From Oreohelix idahoensis (lineage: Eukaryota; Mollusca; Gastropoda; Stylommatophora; Oreohelicidae), in NCBI GenBank assembly GCA_024509875.1, contig JAMPIV010017791.1, forward strand, positions 87,001 through 151,000: a stretch of DNA of 64,000 bases, read 5' to 3'. The position numbers and the translations under genes were made by a program. Below, one piece after another: positions 34,525 through 45,249 of this stretch (its first letter is position 1; each line of letters begins with the position of its first letter). The notes beneath the pieces are model-generated. The model was not told the origin of the DNA. It did not search any database and saw only the letters and a list, made by a program, of their open reading frames with translations.

Positions 34525-35030
34525 AAGACTGCACGTAACAGTCTTACCACACCTCCCGGGAAAAAAAAAAAAAAATGGAACATTTTTTTTTTTTTTGAAA
34601 TACATCTAGGAGCAACGTACAATAGGCTCACAACGCATGAATAATGCGCAGATGAAAATATTAGGAATACCTATAACGCCTAATATGAGGCTAAGTCGAC
34701 TTATGGAGCGACTGGTGAGAATGTGTCTCATAAACTGAGAGAAATTATTTCTCTACAAGTATATTTTTCCAGGAAGGTGTCATCAAAGTATAATACAATT
34801 CTGGCAATTACACAATGCCTAAAAAATTCATATCATCACTACGTATTAGATATCTTAAATTTATGATTTATGAAGTAAAAATCATCAAAGCACAGCGGTG
34901 AATAAACATACATGAACCGCTATGTAGTGATACAATCATTATATTATTAAATTACAAATGTGTATCTATCATGATATAGAAAAGGAACTACTATAGAACT
35001 AGACATATCAAGAAGTCTAAGCCCTAATAG
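34525..35030 (-). other. 3' untranslated region of element C
   Basis: Equivalent to 10671-11174 of B, with the same 7-bp stem beside the LTR and a longer A-run/T-run pair. A few single-base and homopolymer differences separate it from B. Confidence 0.6.
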
Positions 35031-38000
35031 TTATGTGGAATCATGTGGGCATCTTGACAGAATGTCTGCCATCACATTATCTGATCCCCGAATAGCTCGC
35101 ACAGAGAAATGAAAAGGTTGAAGAGCAATTGCATATCGAGTAGACCTCGAGCTCTTCAAATTCTTACTCTGTATAGCAGTAAGAGCTTTTTGGTCTGTTT
35201 CTACTATGAAATGTGCGCCTAGAAGGAATCTCTGTAGTTTGAGGATCGACCAAACCATAGCTAATAGCTCACGGTCTAAAACCGAATAATTCCTTTCTGC
35301 CGCATTAAGTTTTCTGGAAATATACATTACAGGATGCAGAGTTCCAGAGTACTCTTGCATTAGTGCCGCTCCAATCCCAGTGGATGAAGCGTCACTACGA
35401 AGAACGAATGTCTTATCTTTAGTGGGTAGCACTAAAATAGGTGGTGTTGAAAACAGTGTTTTAATCTTATCCAGAGAGCATTGGCATTCCTGAGACCAGT
35501 GGACCACATTAGGCGAACCTTTCTTTAGAAGTGTTGAGAGAGGTGCCATGATAGAGGATAGATTCTGAATGAATCTGCCATAAAATTGAATAAGACCTAA
35601 CAGACTTCTCACCTGTTTTTTAGTCTTAGGGATTGAGATGTTAAGTATCTTACTAGTATTATGGTCCTCTGTCTTTAGGAAACCATGACCAACTCGGTGG
35701 CCTAGGAAAGAAATTTCGCTAAAACCAATATAGGCTTTAGAGGGTTTCGCTGTCAGGTTGTGCTCACGCAAAAGTAGACAGCAATTCATCTAACCCTGAA
35801 TAGTGATCTTCCCAAGTATCGCTGAAAAGACAGATGTCGTCTAGATATGCAATGACATCTGACCGATAAGATAGGATTCGGCGCATCATGCGTACGAACG
35901 TAGCTGGTGCGTTCATAAGACCGAAAGGCATAAAATTCCATTGGAACAAACCTCTAGGTGTTGAAAAAGCCGTGAGAGGTTTGGCGCGTTCAGATAAAGG
36001 AACTTGCCAATATCCCTTAGACAAATCAAGTTTAGTGAAAAAATGAGATTTGGAGAGTCGAGTAAGTAGCTCTTCCAGTAAAGGCATAGGTTCGGCATCG
36101 AACTTCGTTACTTGATTCAATTTTCGATAGTCAACGCAAAGACGTATGTTATTGTCTTTTTTACGCACAATAACCATCGGCGAAGAATACGCAGAGGTGG
36201 ATGGTTCGATTATTTTCAAATCTATCATCACATCCAACTCTTTCTCGACCTGTGCTTGGAAATGTATAGGTATAGGATAAGGTCTAACCCTAATAGGAGT
36301 ATGGTCAGTTAGCACAATGTCATGTTGAATGACATTAGTTTGTCCAGGGATGTCAGTGAGTACATCCTGAAATGTTTGCAACATAGTTGAAACTTGTCGC
36401 TGTTCTCCTAGAGACAAATCAGGAGAGACAGTAACGTTCTTCCATGATTCACTGGAATGAAGTGGGATCATTGGAAGAGGAAGATTTACATCTGAAAAAC
36501 TTGTTTCCTCATCCTGTATCACGGACAGTGATGAGTAATGACCATGTGGTACTGGAGAATTGTCCGTTGCTTGGAAAATGGGTTGCAAATAATCCGGACG
36601 TTCATGGAATTCAGTAAGCATATTGATGTGGAAGGTTTTATGCTTCCCATCAATATCGACAATATAGTCGACATCGGAAATTTTCGATATTATATCGTAC
36701 GGACCTTTCCAAGAAATAAGTAATCTGTTTTCCCTACAAGGTAGTAATACAAATGCTTTGTCACCAGGACAAAGTTGTCGTAAGCATCTCTTCTTATTGG
36801 CAAATTGCCTTGCCTTCTGTTTCGCAAATTCAGAAGAAGAAGTTGCTAATTTGCATGCTTCGATAATCTTTTGTCTCAACGCGATGACATATTCGTAGGA
36901 TGACTTTGTGTCATCGTCAATATTGTCAGATGTTATGAGATCGTGAAGCAACGACATAGGGCCACGCGGACGCGCGCCAAAGACGAGTTCAAAGGGAGAA
37001 AATCCCGTATGTTCATTGGGTACCTCTCTGTAAGCGAAGAGGGCCGCAGGTAAAACTCTGTCCCAGTCTTGAGGATGATCCTCAGTTATCTTCCCCAGTA
37101 AGTTTTTAAGTGTTCTATTAAGGCGTTCGACCATACCATTAGACATTGGATGGTAGATACTACTTAAAGATCTATCTATCTGCAGGGTAGACATTACTTG
37201 AGACATGGTATCTGATATTAGTTGGGTGCCATGGTCTGACAATATCTCTCCGGGGAACCCCAGACGAGAAAATATAAGCCAAAGAGCATCTGCAATATCA
37301 GCAGTAGTAATGCTCTTCAGAGGAATAGCCTCTGGCCAACGTGTGCACATATCAACACACGTCAAGATAAACTGATGTCCTCTGGCAGACTTGATCTTAA
37401 ATGGACCAATAATGTCTATGGCCATTTTTTGAAACGGCCGAATAGGAATGTCCGCCGCCTGAATGGGTGCAGCATGCCGTGGACCTTTGGATTTAACTTC
37501 CTGACATACTTTACAAGATTGACAATAAATCCGTATGTCCTTGTTTACCAATGGCCAAAAGAAAGCCGCAAGGACTCTTGACTTAGTACGGGAAAAACCC
37601 ATGTGTCCAGCACACTGAGAGTCGTGAGCGTGCTGCAAAATTTTAACTCTCAAATTCTTGGGAACCAGGATTTGAGAATGACTTGACGTAATGGAGTCTT
37701 GAACCATACGTACAAGTACGCCATTCTTCTTTGTAATCCACGATTTACGACTTGTGTCCTTATTCGGATCACCTTTAGTTGCAAGAATGAAGAATTTCTT
37801 CAGAGTGGGATCATCTTCTTGCTGTTTTATAAACGAGTCACGAGAAATTACCAAGGGATTATCTTGGTTATGCACTTCATTATCTTCAGTAGATGAAGTT
37901 TGAGGCACATTAAGAGCCTGAGCTCTAGTGACTACAGCGTTAGCAATCTGCATGTTTTGCCTTTCCCAAGTGGAAATTTGTTGCGGAGTACATTCCTTGA

Positions 38001-38140
38001 CTCCATGAATGCGACCGATGATGAGGTCAGCGATCGGATTCGGAAGAAGACATGCGTGTACATCTCCTGTAAAGAAAGGAGTAGCAATCCTAATGATAGC
38101 GGTAGAGTATTTCTCTAATGTGCCGCCAAATGTTACACAT
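35031..38140 (-). pseudogene. pol of gypsy element C: INT-RT-RNase H
   Basis: Nearly identical to pol of B. The integrase and RT part is open from about 38139 to 35764; RT C-terminus and RNase H follow in another frame down to the stop at 35031. The break is one extra A in the run near 35770, just after YLDD and the ELLSTL block. A second break near 38140, where one T is missing from the TTT of B, separates this frame from gag-protease. One substitution turns CRSCKVC of the integrase zinc module into CQSCKVC without touching a zinc ligand. All catalytic motifs are present. Confidence 0.92.
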
Positions 38141-40064
38141 TGACTACTTGTCCAGTGGCACGGGAAGGATCTACGAGTGACTGCCTAACACCAATTGTGG
38201 TGCATCCAGAATCAAATAGCACAGAGACTGGATTGTTATTCACTAAACCCTTATGTAAGACAAGAGACCCTCTTCCATCATGCGCGACTGATGCTGGAAG
38301 AGCAGGAAGAGGATGGCCACAGCTTAAAGTAGTCACTGTGGTTGGCTCAAATAACGTTTTGCATTGGGGGCACTGAGATGCTCTCCCAAAATCAAAAGCG
38401 GCACATGCCATATTACTAGCATCATTATTATCTTTACTCTGTTTATAGGCTTCATGGGACTCTTGTTGTGCAGAGTTTGCCTGAAAATGTGGTTTATGTC
38501 TTTTGTATTGAGATCTACCTCGGTTATTATCACCTCTGTAGTTATTGTTACCTCTATTGTAACCCCTATTTGGGTTTGAGTCATAGTACCCTTGGTTACC
38601 ATTATCATATTCATTATAATGAGTATCTCTGTAATTATGATCTTGTTGACTCCAAGACGGATAACCCTGATAGTTTCTATAATTACTTCCTCTACGGAAA
38701 TTCCTATAATTATGACCACCCCTGTGTCGAGAGCTATCAGGTCGTCTCCAGTTCTTTGAAGAAGAACCCTGAAATGATTGGTTACCTTGGTTTTGATAAC
38801 TATTATGGTTACCTTTTTTTTCAAATCTGTTTTGAGGTCCCTGAAATCTGTGTGAATAATTGGGATTGTATGGTGTTGCTGAAGCAACTGGCATACTCTC
38901 CTTAATCTTAGTGTTGCCAAAAGTCACGTCGGGGTGTGCAGTGACATATTGGGAACAATATTCTTCCATTTCTTTTAGAGATTTAGGTTTACGCTCATGT
39001 ATAAATTCAAGGAAAGGTTTGTTCACACATGACATAATCTTATCTCTGAGCAACAAATCCATAAGTCCTTCATACGTTTTTTCCGTTTTGGAAAGCTCAA
39101 TCCAACGATCAACTGTGAGACGTGCCTTTGCAGTGAATTCTGAGAATTCTACCCCCGTCTCAGGTACCATCGTCTTAAATAAAAGGCGATAGCCTTCCTC
39201 ACTTAGCTGATATTTTTTTATCAAAGCCGCCCTAATGACATCATAATTATCCTTATCTGCTTCTCCTACAAGGCATAATCTAGTCAAAGATTCACCTTTC
39301 AAGTTTTCTGATAATTGATTAGCGTATTGTGATTTATCCACATTATGTGTACGACAAGAACGTTCAAATCTATCCAGCCAGAATGTAATATCGTCACTGG
39401 ACTGATTGAACGGTGGAACCTTAACCTTGTAAGTAGAAGGTTTACCATTACCACTAGATGCCTGATTAACATTACTCATACTTGTCAATCTCAATTTCTC
39501 CAACTCAAATTCATGTTCTCTTATTGCTTTTTTCTCTTCAGCATCTAATCTTTTTTGTTCAGCCTCCCTGTCTAATCTTTTTTGTTCAGCCGCAGCTTCT
39601 CTTTCCAATTTTTTTTTTTGTTCAGCTTCACTGTCTAATCTTTTTTGTTCAGCCGCAGCTTCTCTTTCCAATTTTTTTTGTTCAGCTTCCCTGTCTAATC
39701 TTTTTTGTTCAGCTTCACTGTCTAATCTTTTTTGTTCAGCTTCACTGTCTAATCTTTTTTGTTCAGCCGCAGCTTCTCTTTCCAATTTTTTTTGTTCAGC
39801 TTCAAATCTCCTTTCCTCTACCTGCATCTGCAATTTCTTTTGTTCAGCAGCAGCCTCAGCTTCTTTTTCTAATCTTTTCTCTTCCGCCATAGCTTTTCTT
39901 TCTTCTGCAGCTAATCTTTTCTCTTCTGCAGCTAATCTTTTCTCTTCTGCAGCTAATGCTTTGTCATATTGAGCAACTGCCCATTGTTCTAATTGTTGAC
40001 CAGTCTTATCAAGAGCTTTCCCTTGAGTAATGAAATAATCTAGAGTAGACATGATGCCTAACAA
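38133..40064 (-). CDS. gag-protease of gypsy element C
   Basis: One continuous frame of 643 codons. Residues about 38-195 are a charged coiled coil of AEQKRLDxE repeats; 205-378 are capsid-like, with a SCAN-like segment at about 292-375 (WIELSKTEKTYEGLMDLLLR and flanking helices). Residues 400-520 are rich in Asn, Arg, Gly and Tyr; C565, C568, C582 and H584 form C-x2-C-x13-C-x-H; the protease DSG is at 618-620. It shows that gag and protease are fused without a programmed shift. Relative to B the coiled coil has one extra lysine codon (a run of 11 versus 8 Ts at about 39609). Translation ends prematurely through the one-base loss near 38140. Confidence 0.92.
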   Translation of the reverse strand: MLGIMSTLDYFITQGKALDKTGQQLEQWAVAQYDKALAAEEKRLAAEEKRLAAEERKAMAEEKRLEKEAEAAAEQKKLQMQVEERRFEAEQKKLEREAAAEQKRLDSEAEQKRLDSEAEQKRLDREAEQKKLEREAAAEQKRLDSEAEQKKKLEREAAAEQKRLDREAEQKRLDAEEKKAIREHEFELEKLRLTSMSNVNQASSGNGKPSTYKVKVPPFNQSSDDITFWLDRFERSCRTHNVDKSQYANQLSENLKGESLTRLCLVGEADKDNYDVIRAALIKKYQLSEEGYRLLFKTMVPETGVEFSEFTAKARLTVDRWIELSKTEKTYEGLMDLLLRDKIMSCVNKPFLEFIHERKPKSLKEMEEYCSQYVTAHPDVTFGNTKIKESMPVASATPYNPNYSHRFQGPQNRFEKKGNHNSYQNQGNQSFQGSSSKNWRRPDSSRHRGGHNYRNFRRGSNYRNYQGYPSWSQQDHNYRDTHYNEYDNGNQGYYDSNPNRGYNRGNNNYRGDNNRGRSQYKRHKPHFQANSAQQESHEAYKQSKDNNDASNMACAAFDFGRASQCPQCKTLFEPTTVTTLSCGHPLPALPASVAHDGRGSLVLHKGLVNNNPVSVLFDSGCTTIGVRQSLVDPSRATGQVVNV

Positions 40065-41167
40065 TAATACTAATCACCTGAATCAATAATAATACCCCAA
40101 GTTCTCAATGACCTGATTAATCAGTATACTATCCCAATATCTGTGGGTCACAAGCCTTTAATAAGGTCTTGTATAATAGTAATAATAATCAGGTACTGGT
40201 CTATACCATAATCCAAGTGCAGTGCACAGGCAATTGTGTCTTATGAAATATACCCATATAAAACATATGTCAACCAACAGAATACATAAAGTACAAATAG
40301 GACTGACAATACAAGAACGTTTGCAGAAATCAAAATAAATCAAATAGGGAAATCAATGAAGATAATCACTGAATCTGCAAAGAATAACAACACAAATGAC
40401 GTCACAATATATGAATATAAATTATGAATAGAACTGAAAGATAGAAAAGGTTAGACCAACAAATTACAAACAAATCAAAACAAAACTAAAGAACAAAGAA
40501 ATATTACAAAAATAACAATAATTACAGACTTCACAGCTAACACAAAAGCAACAGTTGTCGCAGCAAATTTTCAATCAAGAAAATTGCACCTATAGAAAAC
40601 GCCCACAACGGACCCTCTATGACGTGGGATACTCTGTTGTGAGGACGCCGCCCAACCTTAAACACAACCCGCTGACATAGAAACTAACATACTATACAAA
40701 CAAATAACATGTAAACATAAATATATATAAATTATGTGTATGATAGTATGTGTTGCAAAATAGGCTCAGTCTTACAGTAATGGCAAAGTTATTTTTCATG
40801 AAAACAAACAAACTGCCACTTTATTCAATTAAACATTCTGGCCTTAAATATTAAAGTTCATATATGGCAAACAAGAAGATCCATCGATGAAACCAGGACT
40901 TCTTAGTTCACAAATACTGTCTTTCTGTTAACACTGACAAGAATTGATCCAACTGTTCTGTGAAACTCTATAATGTCTAATGTAAAAAATGTCAACAACG
41001 CTGACCTACATACTGCATTCACTTGACAGGTCACGTGACGAAGCGTTGACAAAGAGCAAACCAATACTGCAAGTGTGTCGTATCAGCCACAGGAAACGGT
41101 CTGGTATCGGTAATCTGTTGACTTCTGAATTTCTGCGAGGTCAAACCCAGAAAGCTGGTCCACCAGT
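40065..41167 (-). other. leader and primer-binding site of gypsy element C
   Basis: Almost identical to the B leader. The primer-binding site lies at 41154-41165, two bases from the LTR. Confidence 0.7.
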
Positions 41168-42448
41168 TGATAAAGTTGATATTTAGTTGGATATAATATA
41201 TGTTGATAAAGTACACCAGAACACTCCTAGGCGGGAAGACAGGCGTCTATCATCATCAGTTGACAAGATCCCTATGGTGTTGCCTGCCCCACTGTAGTGT
41301 ATGGAATGTCAACTTGACCTACGCAGTGTTGTGTAGACATGGATGGAGTGTATAATGTGCGAATGATGATAAGGGTTCGTGTTGTTGACAAATGTTCTCT
41401 TCTCACACTCATGTATGACCGGAAGTCATCGACACCAACGACTGTGTACCTTTTCTAAAGTTTAATTGGACGTACACACTCGACAGCACAGATAGTGACA
41501 AATCACAGGTTGCCATAATACATCATAGTACAGTGGACAAATGGTCTTGCAATGTTACATGGGCACTCATGTAGAATAATGGTATAATGGACTGTCAATA
41601 GCCAAGCACTCAGTATCGCCCATACATATATCATCTGACGTCACTGACTGAGCACGTCAGCTTGTAAACAATATTTCAGATGACTTCTAAACCTAATCTC
41701 GTTTAGCAACGATTCTTCAACATAATGTTCAGCACATATTTTTCCATATAATAATATTGAACCGCTAACAATGGGTTCTCATGTGTAGCAGTGATCTCTG
41801 GACTGATCAAGCGATAATACGGGCATCCCTTTTCTCTTCTTGAAAGTCCTACATGTTTTGGTTCCAAGATGGCTCCACTCGTGAACTGTCACTCACGTTT
41901 GAATACAGATAATGAATCTGTTCTAAAGTTAGTCATTCATACAACATTTCGTTGCTCTGTAGATTTGGTCATGAACAATAGACTGCATTCTACAGAATAT
42001 AGTGCTGCTAGGAATCGAAGTCGTTTTTCATCGAGTCAAATATATTCTCTTAAACATTCAAATCGTAATTATCGACAATGGTGGCTTCGATCGAGAGTTC
42101 ATAAGAGTATCTTTGATTACCTTGGTAGAGGGAATATGAAACTGCCATTCCTTGGCAAGATGAATAAACACTGGGGTAAAGCATACACGATAGGTCTAGA
42201 CGACTATCACTTTCCCCAAAACCACTGAGATCACTTTTTCAAGGCATCAAGCCGACATAGCAAAACACACACAGTCCCTATCAGGACGAAGCCAAATCAC
42301 ACCACTCAAGCCACACATCCGCCGAATAGCCTTTGACCTCTCTAGAGACAACAGAACATATAGTTCGACTTAGATATGTAAAGATATACAGATATAAGAC
42401 AGACTCGTCCTACTCAGACAAACAAAACACATAAATTCAGGCCATAGA
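41168..42448 (-). repeat. 5' LTR of gypsy element C, outer end deleted
   Basis: Matches the other LTRs from TGATAAAG (41168) to about 42448 and then stops, so about 150 bp of the outer end are missing. On the element strand this is the very start of the LTR. The loss removes the outer terminus and any target duplication. Confidence 0.93.
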
Positions 42449-42734
42449 ATAAAATGTTTGTTCTTGTTCTAAAATTTACTCTAACATTTCTAGTCTAGCT
42501 TTACGCAAAATTAAAGCCGGTATTTATAATAATAAAGTAGCCTAAAAGCATTAATTAAGCCCTATCAAAAGTAAACACCGCCACATTTTTTTCTCGTTAG
42601 GAAGTTGACCACGTGACCTCTGTCACGATAGCTATAAATAGCGCGGTCAAAGAAAACTAAAAGATCGCTCGCAAACAGCCGTGTACTGCAGCCGAAACTC
42701 ACTTAAGAAGAGTTTCCAAGCATTCTAACTGTTC
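42449..42734 (+). promoter_or_regulatory. spacer with promoter-like TATA box
   Basis: Between the truncated LTR and a SINE. It contains a CACGTG at 42610-42615 and a good TATA box, TATAAATAG, at 42633-42641. A GC-containing stretch follows where a start site could lie. No gene follows directly, so it may be an orphaned host or transposon promoter, or chance. Confidence 0.3.
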
Positions 42735-43041
42735 TGCTTCTTCTTCTGCGTTCGTCCTGAAAAGGACGTTGGTTGCGTTGTGTCCGTTTACAGCGAAGCT
42801 GCAATATTTGCGCCTTTCGGCCGACACATCCGACTTAAGCACGGCATTTATTGGGACCGGGTTTGCCTTCCCTCTTCGATCCCTACTCTCTCAGCCAGAC
42901 TGCAGTGATGCAGCCTGTTTCCAGGACCACCACTTGGAGGTGGAGTACGGTCTTGGTCAGCTCTGGTTCGCTGACCCTGACGCAAGCAGTCAAGCTATGG
43001 GACGCTGACTGCATTCATCACTTTTGCTGCGTTTTCGGTCC
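42735..43041 (-). mobile_element. SINE-like element family D, copy 1
   Basis: A 307-bp insertion flanked by a 10-bp duplication, CTAACTGTTC, at 42725-42734 and 43042-43051. Oriented so that its GAA-rich 3' end is at the left. It is similar throughout to the element at 55290-55599. I cannot recognise a tRNA-, 7SL- or 5S-like head. Confidence 0.85.
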
Positions 43042-43140
43042 CTAACTGTTCAAGTCCTGCGAACAACAAGTAATCTCAAAAAATAAACGCGATATGTAAA
43101 TTGTAACTCTGAAATCACAGTATGATGGGTTATAATTAGA

Positions 43141-43392
43141 ATGGCAGTAGATCTACATGGACTAGGGACGTACCCGGAGATCATTAGGAGATCTAGAAGA
43201 CGACTAGATATAGTACTAAACTCCTCAATGTCACACCGTTTTATAATAACTGAGTTGACAGTGCCTTTTGAATCCAGATTAGACGAGCAACACTCATTCA
43301 AATCTGCTAAGAATAATGGTCTGGTCATGAATTTGAGACATGATAGGTTCACAGCAAATGTCATAGCTGTTGAGGTAGGTGCAAGAGGTCTA
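43141..43392 (+). pseudogene. nuclease-domain-like fragment
   Basis: Encodes about 84 residues starting MAVDLHGLGTYPEII, with RLDIVLNSS, IITELTVPFES and VIAVEVGARGL. This spacing (Asp-Ile-Val, Glu-Leu-Thr-Val-Pro, then Glu-Val-Gly-x-Arg-Gly) resembles the PD-(D/E)XK-type nuclease at the C-terminus of some animal reverse-transcriptase-containing proteins, possibly the type seen at 0.4-2.3 kb. It is cut off by a microsatellite and has no upstream RT. Judged by eye only. Confidence 0.4.
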
Positions 43393-43482
43393 TATATATA
43401 TATATGTGTGTGTGTGTGCGTGCGTGCATGCATGCGGGCGGGCGTGCGTGCGTGCGTGCGTGCGTGTGTGTGTGTGTGTGGC
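43388..43482. repeat. (TA)(TG)(CGTG) compound microsatellite
   Basis: TA repeats followed by TG, CGTG and GGGC-containing units. It truncates the nuclease-like fragment and lies at the outer edge of the large inverted repeat. Confidence 0.95.
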
Positions 43483-44905
43483 CGTTGGCATATGCGCTGA
43501 TGATAATGATTGTCTGCTATTCCCTACTTCTCTATTTTTCTTTTCTTGTTGATCGTATGGGGTTCGTATCACTACCCTAACACTACAGTAGGCAGCTTAA
43601 TTATTTATGGTGGTGTTAAACGTTGGCTTTCTCTCAATATACGACAACAGTTCACAACTGACAAAAATGGTGAATGCTGTCACGAATTGGCGAAGGACTT
43701 CACTCGGACAGCAGCAGCAAACAATGGTGAAACTGTATTTAAACAAAATAAAGTGGCGAAGGTAAAACTATGCGCCCAATCTTCCTCTGAGGTTGGCAGT
43801 TTGATACAGCAACAAATTCAATTCAATTAATTATACAAATGGCTTGCTCTCTCGTTCACTCATGTTGCTTTAATAGTTCTAGCTGTCTCTATTTTAGTTC
43901 TGGTGGTCACCACTTGGAAAAAAAACTACTGCTGTCACTATTTTCCTGCCCTCTATTTTCTTCGTATAACAACATTGTCTTTTCAAAATTATCTGTTATT
44001 TTTCTGTTTCAACTAGGCATATCTTAGATGATACTGGCCTGACCGCCAGGGATGAAAATTTTACCCCGGTCTATCATTTCCTACTTTTCAGGACTAGCTG
44101 CTGTCTATCGTTCTTGTCATGTAATAAACAGTTTATCATGTTGGTTAAAAACTCAACGTACCTGTTTGTCTTGCAAAAACACATATTCTTGAAATGGCAA
44201 CACTGTCAATCTGTCCTAAGAATACTTCACACAAAAACTTTCATATGTGACAAATAGGCGATCGAGGGTCTGGGGAATAGTTTTAAACGTTTCAGTCATC
44301 ACAGAAGCAAGCCAACTAATTTGGACTTATTCCCCGATAATAAGTCTCGATTGAGCCAGTCACTTGTAAAATGCTATCTATTACACATAGGACGAGACGT
44401 GGGAAGAGTTGAAAAAGGGGCTCATCAAAAGTTACACTGAAAAAACAGATAGCTCCTATGCTTGGACGCTTCTTCGACGCATAAGACAACAGCCACAGGA
44501 GTCGACACAAATGTTCATTCTACTGAACTTACGCTAACGCGTTTCAAAATCTGACTAAATTAATTTTGTACCATGATTTACAACGATAACTTTTCCCGAA
44601 CTTTCTATATCAATTTGTCTCGAAAACAACTCACTTAAACCCGTGGACCTTCAGTCTCGCAGCCGAACTCATTTAGAAAACAAAACTCCAAACTAAAAAC
44701 TCCAAACTAAAAACACGACTTTTTCTCAAGGGGCGTAAAACACTACTGTACTCCTGTTAATCAGTGTATTATGAATTATCGCCCTTTGGTTATAAACATA
44801 TAAGTCATTGATTTTCACCCTGTGATTTAAATTATAAATCCGTTAATTTCCCTTATGCAAATGTTTGAAACCGGATTTCTGGCACTCGAACTCCCTGTTG
44901 CACAC
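43470..44905 (+). repeat. left arm of a ~3-kb imperfect inverted repeat
   Basis: Collinear with the reverse complement of 45250-46535. Matching blocks, from outside in, include GCTGATGATAATG, GTTGATCGTATGG, CAGTAGGCAGCTT, TTGCTCTCTCGTTCAC, ACTGCTGTCAC, ACATTGTCTTTTCAAAA, ACTGGCCT-ACCGCCAGGG, CAACGTACCTG, ATTTACAACGA-AACT and a CGCCCTTTGGTTA-like block. The arms are clearly diverged (my eye estimate is roughly 70-80% in aligned blocks). Small ORFs inside are not convincing. Confidence 0.75.
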
Positions 44906-44916
44906 ACACACACACG

Positions 44917-45010
<94 letters not shown>
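44902..45010. repeat. (CA)n-(TA)n microsatellite at the palindrome centre
   Basis: About 36 bp of CA repeats followed by about 73 bp of TA repeats, in the spacer between the two arms of the large inverted repeat. Confidence 0.95.
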
Positions 45011-45011
<1 letters not shown>

Positions 45012-45249
45012 TTTTTCTTTGTAGCTCCAGATGGTATACCTAAAATTAATGCGTGTTTTTCGTCGTACGACTTCAAGAAGCGAAGCGTGATTAATACGTC
45101 ATCTTAACAATGATAATTATTTAACTATGAAAGTTAATAACGTCTGAAACTGAAGCAACAGTCGTACCACATTTCGGGAACATAAGAAAACAGCGCGAAC
45201 TTCACTGCACGTTGAGTGGAAATTATCTTGAACACTCATTAGAAATGAC

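Noticed and set aside
44843..45107. Tyr/Ile- and His/Thr-rich ORFs
   Set aside because: Translation of the CA/TA microsatellite.
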